Part shown: one piece after another, positions 34,773 through 44,082 of the stretch
Position numbering within the stretch: position 1 is the first letter of the stretch
How the letters are laid out: the number at the start of each line of letters is the position of its first letter
Source of the DNA: Flavobacterium silvaticum
GTDB taxonomy: Bacteria > Bacteroidota > Bacteroidia > Flavobacteriales > Flavobacteriaceae
Length of the DNA: 64,000 bases
Direction of reading: 5' to 3'
Assembly (NCBI RefSeq): GCF_012911565.1
Contig: NZ_JAAMPU010000104.1
Span: forward strand, 179,608-243,607
Notes under the pieces: generated by a model
Database searches by the model: none
Told to the model about the DNA's origin: nothing
Seen by the model: the letters and a program-made list of their open reading frames with translations, nothing else
Program-made: the position numbers and the translations under genes

Positions 34773-35903
34773 ATGATATTTGACCTGATCCATACCGACC
34801 CGCAAACCAAAGCCAGAGCCGGTAAAATCACCACTGACCACGGAGTGATCGAAACTCCCATTTTTATGCCTGTAGGAACGGTTGCTTCTGTCAAAGGCGT
34901 GCATCAGCGCGAATTGAAGAACGATATTAATCCGGACATTATCCTTGGGAATACGTATCATCTATATCTTCGGCCACAAACCGACATCCTTGAAAAAGCC
35001 GGCGGATTGCACAAATTCATGAATTGGGACAGGAATATCCTGACGGATTCGGGCGGTTATCAGGTGTATTCGTTATCGGCTAACAGAAAAATCAAGGAAG
35101 AAGGCGTCAAGTTCAAATCGCATATCGACGGATCATACCATGTGTTCACACCGGAAAATGTGATGGAAATCCAGCGCACGATTGGTGCCGATATCATTAT
35201 GGCTTTTGACGAATGTACGCCGTATCCTTGCGATTACCGCTACGCCCAACGATCGATGCATATGACGCACCGCTGGCTCGACCGATGCATCAATCATCTG
35301 GGCAAACTGCCTTATAAATACGGTTACGAACAAGCGTTTTTTCCTATCATCCAAGGAAGTACGTATAAAGATTTGCGTCGTCAATCGGCGGAATATATTG
35401 CCAATTCCAACCAATCCGGAAACGCTATCGGCGGATTATCGGTAGGAGAACCAGCCGAGGAAATGTACGCGATGACCGAAGTCGTGACCGAAGTGCTTCC
35501 GACAGATAAACCGCGTTACCTGATGGGTGTGGGAACACCTATCAACATTCTGGAAAATATCGCCCTCGGAATTGACATGTTCGATTGCGTCATGCCGACG
35601 AGAAACGCACGGAACGGTATGTTGTTCACGGCAAACGGAACCATCAACATCAAAAATAAAAAATGGGCTGACGATTTTTCACCACTTGATGAAATGGGGC
35701 ATACGTTTGTAGATGTCGAATACACAAAGGCTTACCTGCGCCATTTATTTGTTGCCGATGAATATCTGGGGAAACAAATCGCTACGATACATAACCTAGG
35801 GTTTTATATGTGGTTGGTACGCGAAGCCAGAAAACATATCTTAGCGGGAGATTTCAGAGGCTGGAAAGAGATGATGGTGAAGCAGATGGATCAGCGGTTG
35901 TAA
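34773..35903 (+). CDS. tgt: tRNA-guanine transglycosylase (queuosine synthesis)
   Basis: 376 residues. The catalytic aspartates are visible in ILTDSGGYQVYSL and GIDMFDCVMPTRNARNG, and GGLSVGEP binds the base. It exchanges guanine 34 of tRNA(Asp/Asn/His/Tyr) for preQ1. The zinc-site region that in the E. coli enzyme carries CxCxxC reads FVDVEYTKAYLRHLF here and has no cysteine; only the later histidine (TIHNLGFY) is kept. Queuine-synthesis genes are absent from the window. The lptF-like permease gene follows at 104 bp on the same strand. Confidence 0.94.
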   Translation: MIFDLIHTDPQTKARAGKITTDHGVIETPIFMPVGTVASVKGVHQRELKNDINPDIILGNTYHLYLRPQTDILEKAGGLHKFMNWDRNILTDSGGYQVYSLSANRKIKEEGVKFKSHIDGSYHVFTPENVMEIQRTIGADIIMAFDECTPYPCDYRYAQRSMHMTHRWLDRCINHLGKLPYKYGYEQAFFPIIQGSTYKDLRRQSAEYIANSNQSGNAIGGLSVGEPAEEMYAMTEVVTEVLPTDKPRYLMGVGTPINILENIALGIDMFDCVMPTRNARNGMLFTANGTINIKNKKWADDFSPLDEMGHTFVDVEYTKAYLRHLFVADEYLGKQIATIHNLGFYMWLVREARKHILAGDFRGWKEMMVKQMDQRL

Positions 35904-36006
35904 TTGATTAAAGAGTATCAGATTTACAGAAACTGACAGTATAAAACTTAATTGTTATTACGGATTATCACATAATTTAGAATCCGATAATCCAAAAATC
36001 CCCTTC

Positions 36007-37092
36007 ATGAAAATCATCGATCTCTACATCCTCAAACGCTACCTCGCCACCTTCACGGTGATGTTGCTCATGTTCATTCCGATCGGGATTGTGATTGATG
36101 TATCTGAAAAAGTCAACAAAATGATCGAGAACAAGATTCCGTTCCCGGCCATTGCGATGTATTACCTCAATTTTACTATTTATTTTGCCAATTTACTGTT
36201 CCCGATTTTCCTGTTTTTATCGGTTATCTGGTTTACATCGAAGTTGGCAAACAACACAGAGATTATTGCGATTTTAAGTTCCGGGATTTCGTTTACGAGA
36301 TTTTTGCGGCCTTACATCATTGGGGCTTCAATCGTTTCTATAGGCGTTTTGCTCGCCGGTTTTTTCATTGTCCCAAAAGCAAGTGAAGGTTTCAACGACT
36401 TTCGATATACCTATCTTAAAGGTGGCGGAAAAGAAGCCATGCGCAAATCCCAGGACGTTTACCGACAGCTTGGCGACCAGACTTTTGTGCATGTGGCGAG
36501 TGTGAATTCCGTAAGTAAAGTAGGTTTCAATTTCATGCTCGAGAAGTTCGATAAGAACAACAAGCTCCAATACAAGATCACTGCAAATCGCATCAAATAC
36601 AACAAAAAGAAAAAGAACTACACGTTGTTTACCTATCAAAGGCGGAATGTTGGCCCGCTTGGCGATAAACTGACTTCAATCGAAAAAAAAGATACGGTCT
36701 TCAACTTTGATTTCGAAGATCTTACACCGACCGTTTACATCGCGGAAACATTGTCGCTTGGTCAACTAAACGACTTCATTGCCCGTGAACGCAAACGAGG
36801 TTCTGGAAATATCGATACGTATCTGGTTGTTTTATACAAAAAGTACAGTCTTCCCGTATCGGCTTTTATCCTCACGATTATTGCGGTTTCGGTTTCTTCC
36901 ATGAAGCGTCGGGGCGGAATGGGAATGAACCTGGCAATCGGGATCGGCATCGCTTTTACGTTTGTGTTCTTTGATAAAATCTTCGGGACATTGGCTGAAA
37001 AATCATCCATACCGCCGTTTGTCGCCGTGTGGTTGCCGAACTTCCTTTTCGGGATTCTGGCCGTTTACCTTTTGCGCAATGCAAGGCGGTAG
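36007..37092 (+). CDS. LptF/LptG family permease (YjgP/YjgQ)
   Basis: 361 residues. MKIIDLYILKRYLATFTVML is the classic start of the YjgP/YjgQ family. Two helix bundles (about 10-125 and 275-360) flank a periplasmic beta-rich region (about 130-270), as in LptF and LptG, which carry lipopolysaccharide from the inner membrane with LptB. Which of the two this is cannot be told from one copy. It overlaps the following exporter gene by 14 bp, so both are translated from one message. Confidence 0.88.
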   Translation: MKIIDLYILKRYLATFTVMLLMFIPIGIVIDVSEKVNKMIENKIPFPAIAMYYLNFTIYFANLLFPIFLFLSVIWFTSKLANNTEIIAILSSGISFTRFLRPYIIGASIVSIGVLLAGFFIVPKASEGFNDFRYTYLKGGGKEAMRKSQDVYRQLGDQTFVHVASVNSVSKVGFNFMLEKFDKNNKLQYKITANRIKYNKKKKNYTLFTYQRRNVGPLGDKLTSIEKKDTVFNFDFEDLTPTVYIAETLSLGQLNDFIARERKRGSGNIDTYLVVLYKKYSLPVSAFILTIIAVSVSSMKRRGGMGMNLAIGIGIAFTFVFFDKIFGTLAEKSSIPPFVAVWLPNFLFGILAVYLLRNARR

Positions 37093-37966
37093 TCTGAAAT
37101 CCTATCTGAATCTTCACCTCATAGTCTTTATCTGGGGCTTTACCGGAGTGCTTGGCGGACTCATCAGCGTGAGGGGCGCAAGTTTGGTTTGGTACAGAAT
37201 GCTGCTGGCTTCTTTGTTTATGCTGATATGGCTCATGGCCAATAAAGTTCCGTTGAAGCTTCCGTGGCGCGAAGCCCTCAAACTGCTTTTTACGGGAGTG
37301 CTTATAGGAATTCACTGGATTTTGTTTTTTACGGCAATCGACATTTCAAATGTTTCTGTCACACTCGCCATGTTTTCGATGGGCGCTTTTTTTGCCGCCA
37401 TCTTCGAACCTATTTTCTACGGACGCAAAATGCTGTGGTATGAAGTCTTTTTCGGTTTGCTTATCATCGGTTCGCTTTGCCTGATTTTAAAGGTAGAATT
37501 CAAATACCTCGCGGGAATGGTATGTGCGCTGGCTTCTGTTTTTTTCGGCGTTATGTTTACGCTTGTCAACGGAAAACTGACTCAAAAATACCGGCCGGAT
37601 GTTATCACGCTTTACGAATTCATTGCCGGTTTTGTCTTTGTCAGTTTGTGGCTGACATTCAACAATAGCTTTACTGTCGACTTCTTCAATGTTCCTTTAA
37701 ACGACTGGTGGCTTATTTTGCTGCTGGCTTCGGTCTGTACCGCTTATGCCTTTACCGCATCGGTCAACATCATGCGAAAACTCACGCCTTATACGGTGAT
37801 GCTCACCACTAACCTTGAACCTGTGTATGGAATTTTACTCGCCTATTTCATAATCGGGGAAGCCGAACACATGAGCCCGGCGTTTTATTTTGGGGCGGCG
37901 ATTATTATTTTGGTGGTCATTACCAACGGCGTAGTCAAGCATAAGTTCAAAAAAGAGGTTTCTTAG
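37079..37966 (+). CDS. EamA/DMT family transporter
   Basis: 295 residues from ATG 37079. Ten membrane helices in two EamA halves: first half from LNLHLIVFIWGFTGVLGGLI, second from FKYLAGMVCALASVFFGVMF to FYFGAAIIILVVITNGVVKH. LTTNLEPVYGILLAYFIIGE is the conserved region of the second repeat. An in-frame reading extends back to 36962, but that part lies inside the permease gene and is not membrane-like. Substrate unknown; drug/metabolite exporters of this type often export amino acids. Confidence 0.87.
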   Translation: MQGGSLKSYLNLHLIVFIWGFTGVLGGLISVRGASLVWYRMLLASLFMLIWLMANKVPLKLPWREALKLLFTGVLIGIHWILFFTAIDISNVSVTLAMFSMGAFFAAIFEPIFYGRKMLWYEVFFGLLIIGSLCLILKVEFKYLAGMVCALASVFFGVMFTLVNGKLTQKYRPDVITLYEFIAGFVFVSLWLTFNNSFTVDFFNVPLNDWWLILLLASVCTAYAFTASVNIMRKLTPYTVMLTTNLEPVYGILLAYFIIGEAEHMSPAFYFGAAIIILVVITNGVVKHKFKKEVS

Positions 37967-37974
37967 TTTTTGGA

Positions 37975-38115
37975 GCTGATCCCGCTGCCCGCTTTTAGTC
38001 CTCGCTCCTTCAGCCGTTTTTACTCAACATTGCCACGGCTTCCGGTGGTCGCCGCGCCATGTTGGTAAAAACGGGCTGCCGGCACTGTGGGCTAACCGCT
38101 CGCATCGGGGCTAGA
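37975..38115. repeat. Dispersed capped-hairpin repeat, copy C
   Basis: Begins GAGCTGATCCCGCTGCCCGCT and ends CCGCTCGCATCGGGGCTAGACC. The heart is an imperfect 20-bp inverted repeat, 38011-38030 with 38059-38078 (CAGCCGTTTTTAC pairing with GTAAAAACGGGCTG). Copy D shares both ends but has a different heart. Confidence 0.7.
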
Positions 38116-38206
38116 CCATAGGATGGTTGTATCTTTCATGGATTATTTTGGCCCTGATGGAATTAGCGAAATGGGAGTTGATTAGGGGCAAATATTTAAC
38201 GGGCGA

Positions 38207-38350
38207 TTTTAACAAAAAGTACATAAAAAATGTACCTCAATACATTCCAGATTTTGTAGGGACACCATTGGCCCCTCCCCAGTGGCAATATCGTTTTTGT
38301 ATCGATACGGCTGATACATGAAATCTGCCTTTAATGTTAAATTTACTTAC
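38207..38350. repeat. Dispersed repeat of about 140 bp, copy 2
   Basis: Matches 23518-23660 over its length. The hairpin around the C-rich loop differs in sequence but still pairs (ATTGgCC with GGCAAT). With copy C it fills the 538-bp gap between the DMT exporter and accA; no protein gene is seen there. Confidence 0.75.
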
Positions 38351-38468
38351 TGCGGCTTCTTCATTCCATTAACTTGGGACAGGCTTTGCCCTAATATCAC
38401 CTTAGCCATTCCAAACTTTTCGTGCTTTATCTTTTATCATTAGTCTTTCGTCTTTCATCATACATTCC

Positions 38469-38476
38469 TATCTTTG
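38469..38476 (+). promoter_or_regulatory. -7 box of accA
   Basis: TATCTTTG, exact TAnnTTTG match, 28 bases before the accA ATG. No TTG is found at the -33 position. Confidence 0.5.
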
Positions 38477-38504
38477 CCTTTCGTACCAAAACTAAAATGC
38501 CACT

Positions 38505-39458
38505 ATGGAATATTTAGATTTTGAGCTTCCTATCAAGGAACTCGAAGAACAATTGGACAAATGCCAGATCATTGGCCAGGAATCCAATGTAGATGTGACC
38601 AACACCTGCAAGCAGATCGAAAAGAAACTCGAAGACACCAAAAAGAAAATATATAAAAACCTGACGGCCTGGCAGCGCGTCCAGTTATCGCGTCACCCGA
38701 ACCGTCCGTATACCATGGATTACGTCCGTGCGTTATGTGGAGAAACGTTCCTGGAACTGTTCGGTGACAGAAGTTTCAAAGATGATAAAGCCATGATTGG
38801 CGGTCTGGGTAAAATTGGTGGCAAATCGTTCATGGTCATCGGCCAGCAAAAAGGTTATAATACCAAAACACGTCAGTACCGCAACTTCGGTATGGCCAAT
38901 CCGGAAGGTTACCGCAAGGCATTGCGCCTGATGAAGATGGCCGAAAAGTTCAATATTCCCGTGGTGACTTTCATTGATACGCCCGGCGCTTATCCTGGGC
39001 TTGAAGCCGAAGAACGCGGACAAGGTGAAGCCATAGCAAGGAACATCTTTGAAATGGTGCGTCTTAAAGTCCCTGTCATTGCAATCATTGTTGGAGAAGG
39101 GGCTTCAGGCGGTGCACTTGGAATTGGCGTAGGAGATAAAGTATATATGATGGAGAATACCTGGTATTCAGTTATTTCTCCCGAAAGCTGTTCTTCCATC
39201 CTTTGGAAAAGCTGGGATTTCAAGGAACAGGCTGCCGAAGCCCTGAAACTGACATCGACCGATATGAAAAAGCAAAAGCTTGTAGACGATGTAATCCCGG
39301 AACCTCTTGGTGGCGCACATTACGACCGCGAAACCGCTTTCCGTTCGGTAGAAGAATACATTCTGAAAGGCTATAACGAGCTCAAGGATTTATCAACAGA
39401 ACAGCTCGTCAACAAACGCATGGATAAATACAGTAAAATGGGAGAATTCCGCGAGTAA
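38505..39458 (+). CDS. accA: Acetyl-CoA carboxylase carboxyltransferase subunit alpha
   Basis: 317 residues. [20 protein letters not shown], then [20 protein letters not shown] and the carboxyltransferase core [35 protein letters not shown] and [14 protein letters not shown] match AccA throughout. It transfers the carboxyl group from biotin to acetyl-CoA with AccD, the first step of fatty-acid synthesis. Length is usual. accD is not in the window. Separated from dnaB by a terminator. Confidence 0.95.
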   Translation: MEYLDFELPIKELEEQLDKCQIIGQESNVDVTNTCKQIEKKLEDTKKKIYKNLTAWQRVQLSRHPNRPYTMDYVRALCGETFLELFGDRSFKDDKAMIGGLGKIGGKSFMVIGQQKGYNTKTRQYRNFGMANPEGYRKALRLMKMAEKFNIPVVTFIDTPGAYPGLEAEERGQGEAIARNIFEMVRLKVPVIAIIVGEGASGGALGIGVGDKVYMMENTWYSVISPESCSSILWKSWDFKEQAAEALKLTSTDMKKQKLVDDVIPEPLGGAHYDRETAFRSVEEYILKGYNELKDLSTEQLVNKRMDKYSKMGEFRE

Positions 39459-39481
39459 GTTGCGACAATCCCAACAAAACA

Positions 39482-39512
39482 GTCCGAGGCCTTATCGTTT
39501 CGGATTTTTTTT
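39482..39512 (+). terminator. Terminator after accA
   Basis: GTCCGA-GGCCTTATCGTT-TCGGA followed by eight T residues. Confidence 0.65.
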
Positions 39513-39602
39513 GCGTTATAAACAGGTAATGAACAGCTTTTCAACATCCAAGGGCCAATAAGTCCGGGAACCATTTCTTTAAAATTAATTTACTTTCGCT
39601 TC

Positions 39603-41153
39603 ATGGAAAATTTCAGAAGTATCCAACCGGTCCGGGTCGAAAAATCGGCCTTGATAAACCTTGAAAGAGGCAAGCTTCCGCCACAGGCAGTCGAGCTTGA
39701 GGAGGCCGTATTGGGTGCTATGATGATCGATAAAAAAGGGGTCGATGAGGTCATCGATATTTTGCAACCTGATGCTTTTTACAAAGAGGCGCATCAATAC
39801 ATTTATCAGGCGATAACCGACTTATTCAACGATTCGCAGCCCATCGACTTATTAACCGTTTCCGCACAGTTAAAAAAGTCAGCGAAACTCGATTTGTCTG
39901 GCGGTGATTTTTATCTGATCCAGCTTACACAAAAGATTTCGTCCTCGGCCCATATCGAATTCCACTCGCGTATCATTTTACAGAAATACATCCAGCGAAG
40001 CCTGATCCGGATATCGAATGAGATTATCGAAGAATCTTACGACGAAACCACAGACGTTTTCGATTTGCTTGACAAAGCAGAATCACGCTTGTACGAAGTG
40101 ACCCAGGGAAATATCAAACGAAGTTCAGAAACCGCACAAAGCCTCGTAATCCAGGCCAAAAAGCGAATCCAGGAAATAGCTACCAAAGAAGGTTTGAGCG
40201 GAATAGCAACTGGTTTTGAAAAGCTCGATCAGGTAACTTCAGGTTGGCAGCCAAGCGATTTGATCATCATTGCGGCTCGTCCGGGTATGGGTAAGACGGC
40301 ATTTGTATTGTCGATGGCAAGGAATATGGCGATTGATTTCAATCAGCCGGTCGCCGTTTTTTCACTTGAGATGTCGTCGGTACAGCTCATTACCCGTTTG
40401 ATTTCTTCTGAAACCGGATTGTCATCAGAAAAACTCCGTACCGGAAAACTCGAACAGCACGAGTGGAACCAACTCAGTGTAAAGGTCAAAAACCTTGAAA
40501 AAGCGCCGTTGTTCATTGATGATACGCCATCGCTTTCGATTTTCGATTTACGGGCCAAATCACGCCGTCTGGCCTCGCAACACGGTATCAAACTGATTAT
40601 CGTAGATTATCTGCAGCTTATGACCGCAGGCGGAAATTCAAAAGGTGGAGGCGGAAACCGCGAACAGGAAATTTCCACGATTTCACGAAATTTAAAGGCA
40701 CTCGCAAAAGAACTCGGTGTTCCGGTAATCGCTTTGTCACAGCTTTCGCGGGCCGTTGAAACCCGTGGATCGAGCAAGCGTCCGTTGCTTTCTGACCTTA
40801 GGGAATCCGGAGCGATCGAGCAGGATGCCGATATCGTATCGTTTATCTATCGTCCTGAATATTATAAAATAGATGAATGGGATGACGAAGACCAAAGCCC
40901 GACAGCCGGACAAGCGGAATTCATCATCGCGAAACACCGGAACGGTTCACTTGAGAATATACGGTTGAAATTCATCGGAAGCCTTGGTAAATTTGATAAC
41001 CTTGAAGATTACGGAAGCGGCTTTAATGACCTTCCTTCTAAGATGAACGCCGACGATATGCCATTCCAGCCGCGCACGTTGCCAAGCCCTAATGAAGCCT
41101 TTGGAAGCAGTTCGAATTCAAACTTCCCTGACGATAGCGAAGTTCCGTTCTAA
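39603..41153 (+). CDS. dnaB: Replicative DNA helicase
   Basis: 516 residues. The N-terminal primase-interaction domain (about 20-125, PPQAVELEEAVLGAMMIDKK) and the RecA-like helicase core are complete: Walker A ARPGMGKTAF with K231, FSLEMSS, Walker B IKLIIVDYLQLM, and SDLRESGAIEQDADIV. There is no intein. It unwinds DNA at the replication fork. The serine/asparagine-rich tail is typical of Bacteroidetes DnaB. A strong terminator follows. Confidence 0.96.
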   Translation: MENFRSIQPVRVEKSALINLERGKLPPQAVELEEAVLGAMMIDKKGVDEVIDILQPDAFYKEAHQYIYQAITDLFNDSQPIDLLTVSAQLKKSAKLDLSGGDFYLIQLTQKISSSAHIEFHSRIILQKYIQRSLIRISNEIIEESYDETTDVFDLLDKAESRLYEVTQGNIKRSSETAQSLVIQAKKRIQEIATKEGLSGIATGFEKLDQVTSGWQPSDLIIIAARPGMGKTAFVLSMARNMAIDFNQPVAVFSLEMSSVQLITRLISSETGLSSEKLRTGKLEQHEWNQLSVKVKNLEKAPLFIDDTPSLSIFDLRAKSRRLASQHGIKLIIVDYLQLMTAGGNSKGGGGNREQEISTISRNLKALAKELGVPVIALSQLSRAVETRGSSKRPLLSDLRESGAIEQDADIVSFIYRPEYYKIDEWDDEDQSPTAGQAEFIIAKHRNGSLENIRLKFIGSLGKFDNLEDYGSGFNDLPSKMNADDMPFQPRTLPSPNEAFGSSSNSNFPDDSEVPF

Positions 41154-41157
41154 ATAA

Positions 41158-41192
41158 AAAAAGCCTTCAGGGAAAACTGAAGGCTTTTTTAC
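41158..41192 (+). terminator. Terminator after dnaB
   Basis: AAGCCTTCAG-GGAAAA-CTGAAGGCTT with a T tail. Confidence 0.88.
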
Positions 41193-41397
41193 AACGAATG
41201 CTTGGCTTATGCATTTTTTACTTTTACAGGTTTGACGCTGTGGTGGTAAGTTTCAAAAATAAGCTTCCTGAACGAAAATTCGCATTTTTCAGATGGATAG
41301 TTATCAACAATCCTGTGTTTTAGCTTTTTGGGACATCTTCGGATTTTTTTAGAAAATCTTCAAACAATTTAATTTCAATAGCGTTATTTTTACCAAA

Positions 41398-42669
41398 ATG
41401 AGACATATGATGTCAATCCGGAATTTCCTTTTCATAACGCTGTTGATATGTAACTTTTGTCGGGCGAATTTTATCCTGCTGCCTATGGATGAAACAACCC
41501 AGCAGAATCACCTCAAAGCTTATGGGATTACCTATTGGTGTCTTGATAAACAGTATAAGGCAAGTTGGTTGCTTAATTATCGCGGTGGTTCTTTCCTGCT
41601 TCCCGATGCGCCCGAAATTCGCAAGGAATGCCAGATACGAGGTGTGAGTTTTGAAGTTCTTTCAGACAGTCAGGCCAATGCAATTCTCGACGAAATCTCA
41701 AGTCCTTCACAAAATATGGAAACGGTCGTATTGGAGAAAGCTCCCAAGATTGCTGTTTATACTCCGCCCGGAAAGCAACCTTGGGATGATGCCGTGACTA
41801 TGGTGCTCAAATACGCTGAAATCCCGTTCACCGAATTATACGACGAAGCTGTTCTGTCAGATCAGCTGTTACTCTATGACTGGCTGCATTTACACCATGA
41901 AGATTTCACCGGACAATACGGAAAATTCTACGGAATGTATCGCGATGCGCCTTGGTATATCGAGCAAAAACGCGATGCGGAAGCATTGGCTAAAAAGCTA
42001 GGTTACAATAAGGTTTCGGAAGAAAAACTCGCGGTTGCCAAAAAGATTCGGGACTTTGTAATCGGTGGCGGATTTATGTTCGCCATGTGTTCTGCGACCG
42101 ATAGTTTTGATATTGCTCTATCTGCCGAAGGCGTCGATATTTGCGAGCCGATGTTCGATGGTGATGGCAGCGATGCATCATATCAGTCTAAAATCGATTA
42201 TTCAAAAACCTTCGCATTCAAAGATTTTACCCTCGAAAGAAGACCGGAGCGATACGAATTCTCCGATATCGACATGACCGAAAAACGCAAGATTCCGTTC
42301 GAACAGGATTATTTTACACTCATGGAATTCTCAGCCAAATGGGATGTCGTTCCGAGTATGCTCTGCCAGAACCACACCCAATTGGTCAAAGGGTTTATGG
42401 GACAAACGACTTCATTCGAACGCGACCTGATAAAAAGCAATGTGCTTGTTCTGGGAGAATGCCAGCTTAACGGTGAAGCCAGATATATCCACGGACAGAA
42501 AGGCAAAGGGATGTTTACGTTTTACGGCGGACACGACCCGGAAGATTACCAGCATAGGGTAGGAGACGAGCCCACAGTGCTTGATCTGCATCCGAATTCT
42601 CCGGGTTTCAGGTTGATATTAAACAATGTATTGTTCCCGGCGGCCCGAAAAAAGAAACAGAAAACCTGA
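41398..42669 (+). CDS. Exported protein of the flavobacterial 'asparagine synthetase B' group, GATase-like
   Basis: 423 residues with an N-terminal signal-like segment (SIRNFLFITLLICNFCRANF), so probably exported. LPMDETTQQNHLKAYGITYW begins the mature part. From memory, close relatives in flavobacteria are annotated asparagine synthetase B, but neither the N-terminal Cys2 glutaminase motif nor the SGGxDS ATP loop of AsnB is present. The segment FVIGGGFMFAMCSATDSFDI instead looks like a nucleophile elbow of a class I glutamine-amidotransferase-like fold. The function is therefore open. It lies 6 bp from the convergent isoaspartyl peptidase and next to the cyanophycin genes, hinting at amino-acid or amide metabolism. 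Confidence 0.72.
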   Translation: MRHMMSIRNFLFITLLICNFCRANFILLPMDETTQQNHLKAYGITYWCLDKQYKASWLLNYRGGSFLLPDAPEIRKECQIRGVSFEVLSDSQANAILDEISSPSQNMETVVLEKAPKIAVYTPPGKQPWDDAVTMVLKYAEIPFTELYDEAVLSDQLLLYDWLHLHHEDFTGQYGKFYGMYRDAPWYIEQKRDAEALAKKLGYNKVSEEKLAVAKKIRDFVIGGGFMFAMCSATDSFDIALSAEGVDICEPMFDGDGSDASYQSKIDYSKTFAFKDFTLERRPERYEFSDIDMTEKRKIPFEQDYFTLMEFSAKWDVVPSMLCQNHTQLVKGFMGQTTSFERDLIKSNVLVLGECQLNGEARYIHGQKGKGMFTFYGGHDPEDYQHRVGDEPTVLDLHPNSPGFRLILNNVLFPAARKKKQKT

Positions 42670-42675
42670 TTTCAA

Positions 42676-43518
42676 TTACTCGAATACCTCAAGATTTTCT
42701 CCGTCAAATGATGCAAATACCATCTTCGGATGCGAATGCCTATGGCAGATTTTACCCGTGGAATCAATGGCAATCGCACCTGCAAAACCATCAAACGGAA
42801 GCAGTTCTTCAAACGTTTTGTCAAAAGCGTCGCATAACGAAAACCCATCGGTGACACGGGTTACGATTTTGGCGGCAACGGCTCCGCTCACAATATCTTC
42901 ACCGACTCCGGTACAACTCACGCCACAAAGCGCGTTGGCATAATTTCCGGCCACGGTTGCCGAATCACTTATCCTGCCCGGAATTTCAAAACCTTTTCCG
43001 CCGGTAGAAGTAGCTACCGCAATGCGTCCGTGTGAGTCCAGGGCAACGCAGCCAACGGTTCCGGTTCCGGTAGGTTGTTTTTTGGCTTCATATTCAGTGC
43101 GTCTTTGAGGGATTTCGGTTGAGAATTCTGCAAAGCCCATTTTTCGGGCAAAATCTGTAGCGCCTTCGCCTCCGAGTACTTTATCATCACTGTCCAAAAG
43201 CAATTGGGCCACCTGTACCGGATTTTTTACCGCTTCGATATTGATGACACCGCTCATTTTTTGGGTCAATCCATCCATGATAGAAGCACTCATGCGGATT
43301 TTTCCGTCGCTTTGTATTTGTGATCCTGTACCGGCGTTGAAAAGTTCATCATCTTCCAAAAGCGTAACGGCATATGCCACGGTTTCCAAAGCTGAATTGT
43401 GCTTCAGGAATGCATAAGATTCACGCACGATACGGGCAAGAGCTTCCTGTTTTGCGATTTTTGTTTCGTTATTGGTTGAAGATTCAGAAAAGAAGCCGCC
43501 GTGGATGATGATTTTCAT
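42676..43518 (-). CDS. iaaA: Isoaspartyl peptidase / L-asparaginase (Ntn hydrolase)
   Basis: 280 residues. The autoprocessing site is GTGTVGCVALDSHGRIA with nucleophile T154; the substrate loop STGGKGFEIPGRISDS and VSCTGVGEDIV are also present. The precursor is cut before T154 into alpha and beta chains. It hydrolyses beta-aspartyl dipeptides, including beta-Asp-Arg released from cyanophycin by the cyanophycinase encoded about 0.6 kb upstream. There is no signal peptide, so it is cytoplasmic. This gives a complete cyanophycin breakdown route. Confidence 0.92.
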   Translation of the reverse strand: MKIIIHGGFFSESSTNNETKIAKQEALARIVRESYAFLKHNSALETVAYAVTLLEDDELFNAGTGSQIQSDGKIRMSASIMDGLTQKMSGVINIEAVKNPVQVAQLLLDSDDKVLGGEGATDFARKMGFAEFSTEIPQRRTEYEAKKQPTGTGTVGCVALDSHGRIAVATSTGGKGFEIPGRISDSATVAGNYANALCGVSCTGVGEDIVSGAVAAKIVTRVTDGFSLCDAFDKTFEELLPFDGFAGAIAIDSTGKICHRHSHPKMVFASFDGENLEVFE

Positions 43519-43572
43519 TAGAAGGTGTTGTTTTAATGTTGGGCAAAAATAGCTTTTTGAAACAATCGGGCA

Positions 43573-43600
43573 TAAAAAAACAGAACCTAAGCTCTGTTCA
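43573..43600 (-). terminator. Terminator of the Asn/Asp-rich protein gene
   Basis: On the minus strand, ACAGA-GCTTAGGT-TCTGT followed by seven T residues, 29 bases after the stop at 43627. Confidence 0.7.
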
Positions 43601-43626
43601 TTCGTTTTTAATTTGTGATTTGTCTA

Positions 43627-43962
43627 TTAAGAATCCAGATTTGGCTTGGACTTATTCCATTGGTCATTATCGCGTTTTGCAGCGTCGTATTCATCATCAA
43701 GATGCTGACCTTCATGATCATTTTCAAAAACCATTTCGTTTCCGGTTGTCAATAGCGAGCGGCTGCTGTCGCTTCCGGTTCCGTATGAATTTTCATAAAA
43801 AGAATCGTCCTGATTTTGTGTGTTTCCAAAGTCTTTCTGGCGACTTTCATTTTCAGACTGCTGCTGAAAATTAGCATCGTTCAGCCATCTGTCGGAATCC
43901 ATATTATTATGGTGGCTTTCCTCGCCCCAAACATTCCTGTCGTTGTTCTGTGTAGTTGACAT
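43627..43962 (-). CDS. Low-complexity Asn/Asp/Gln/Ser-rich protein
   Basis: 111 residues from ATG 43962 (MSTTQNNDRNVWGEESHHNN). The whole protein is hydrophilic and probably disordered, rich in N, D, Q, S and E, with no membrane helix or signal. The in-frame 13-codon extension upstream is hydrophobic and unlikely. It lies between iaaA and cphB on the same strand, with its own terminator. The composition is that of stress or desiccation-related disordered proteins, but no family is recognised. Confidence 0.6.
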   Translation of the reverse strand: MSTTQNNDRNVWGEESHHNNMDSDRWLNDANFQQQSENESRQKDFGNTQNQDDSFYENSYGTGSDSSRSLLTTGNEMVFENDHEGQHLDDEYDAAKRDNDQWNKSKPNLDS

Positions 43963-44082
43963 AAGAGTAAAATTGAAATTGATTGTACTAATACATATCA
44001 AATTTCAAAATTTCCCTTCAAATCCATTTACACGAAATTTTTATTCGATTGCAGGATTGTGTGAGCGAAAAAACATACTAAA

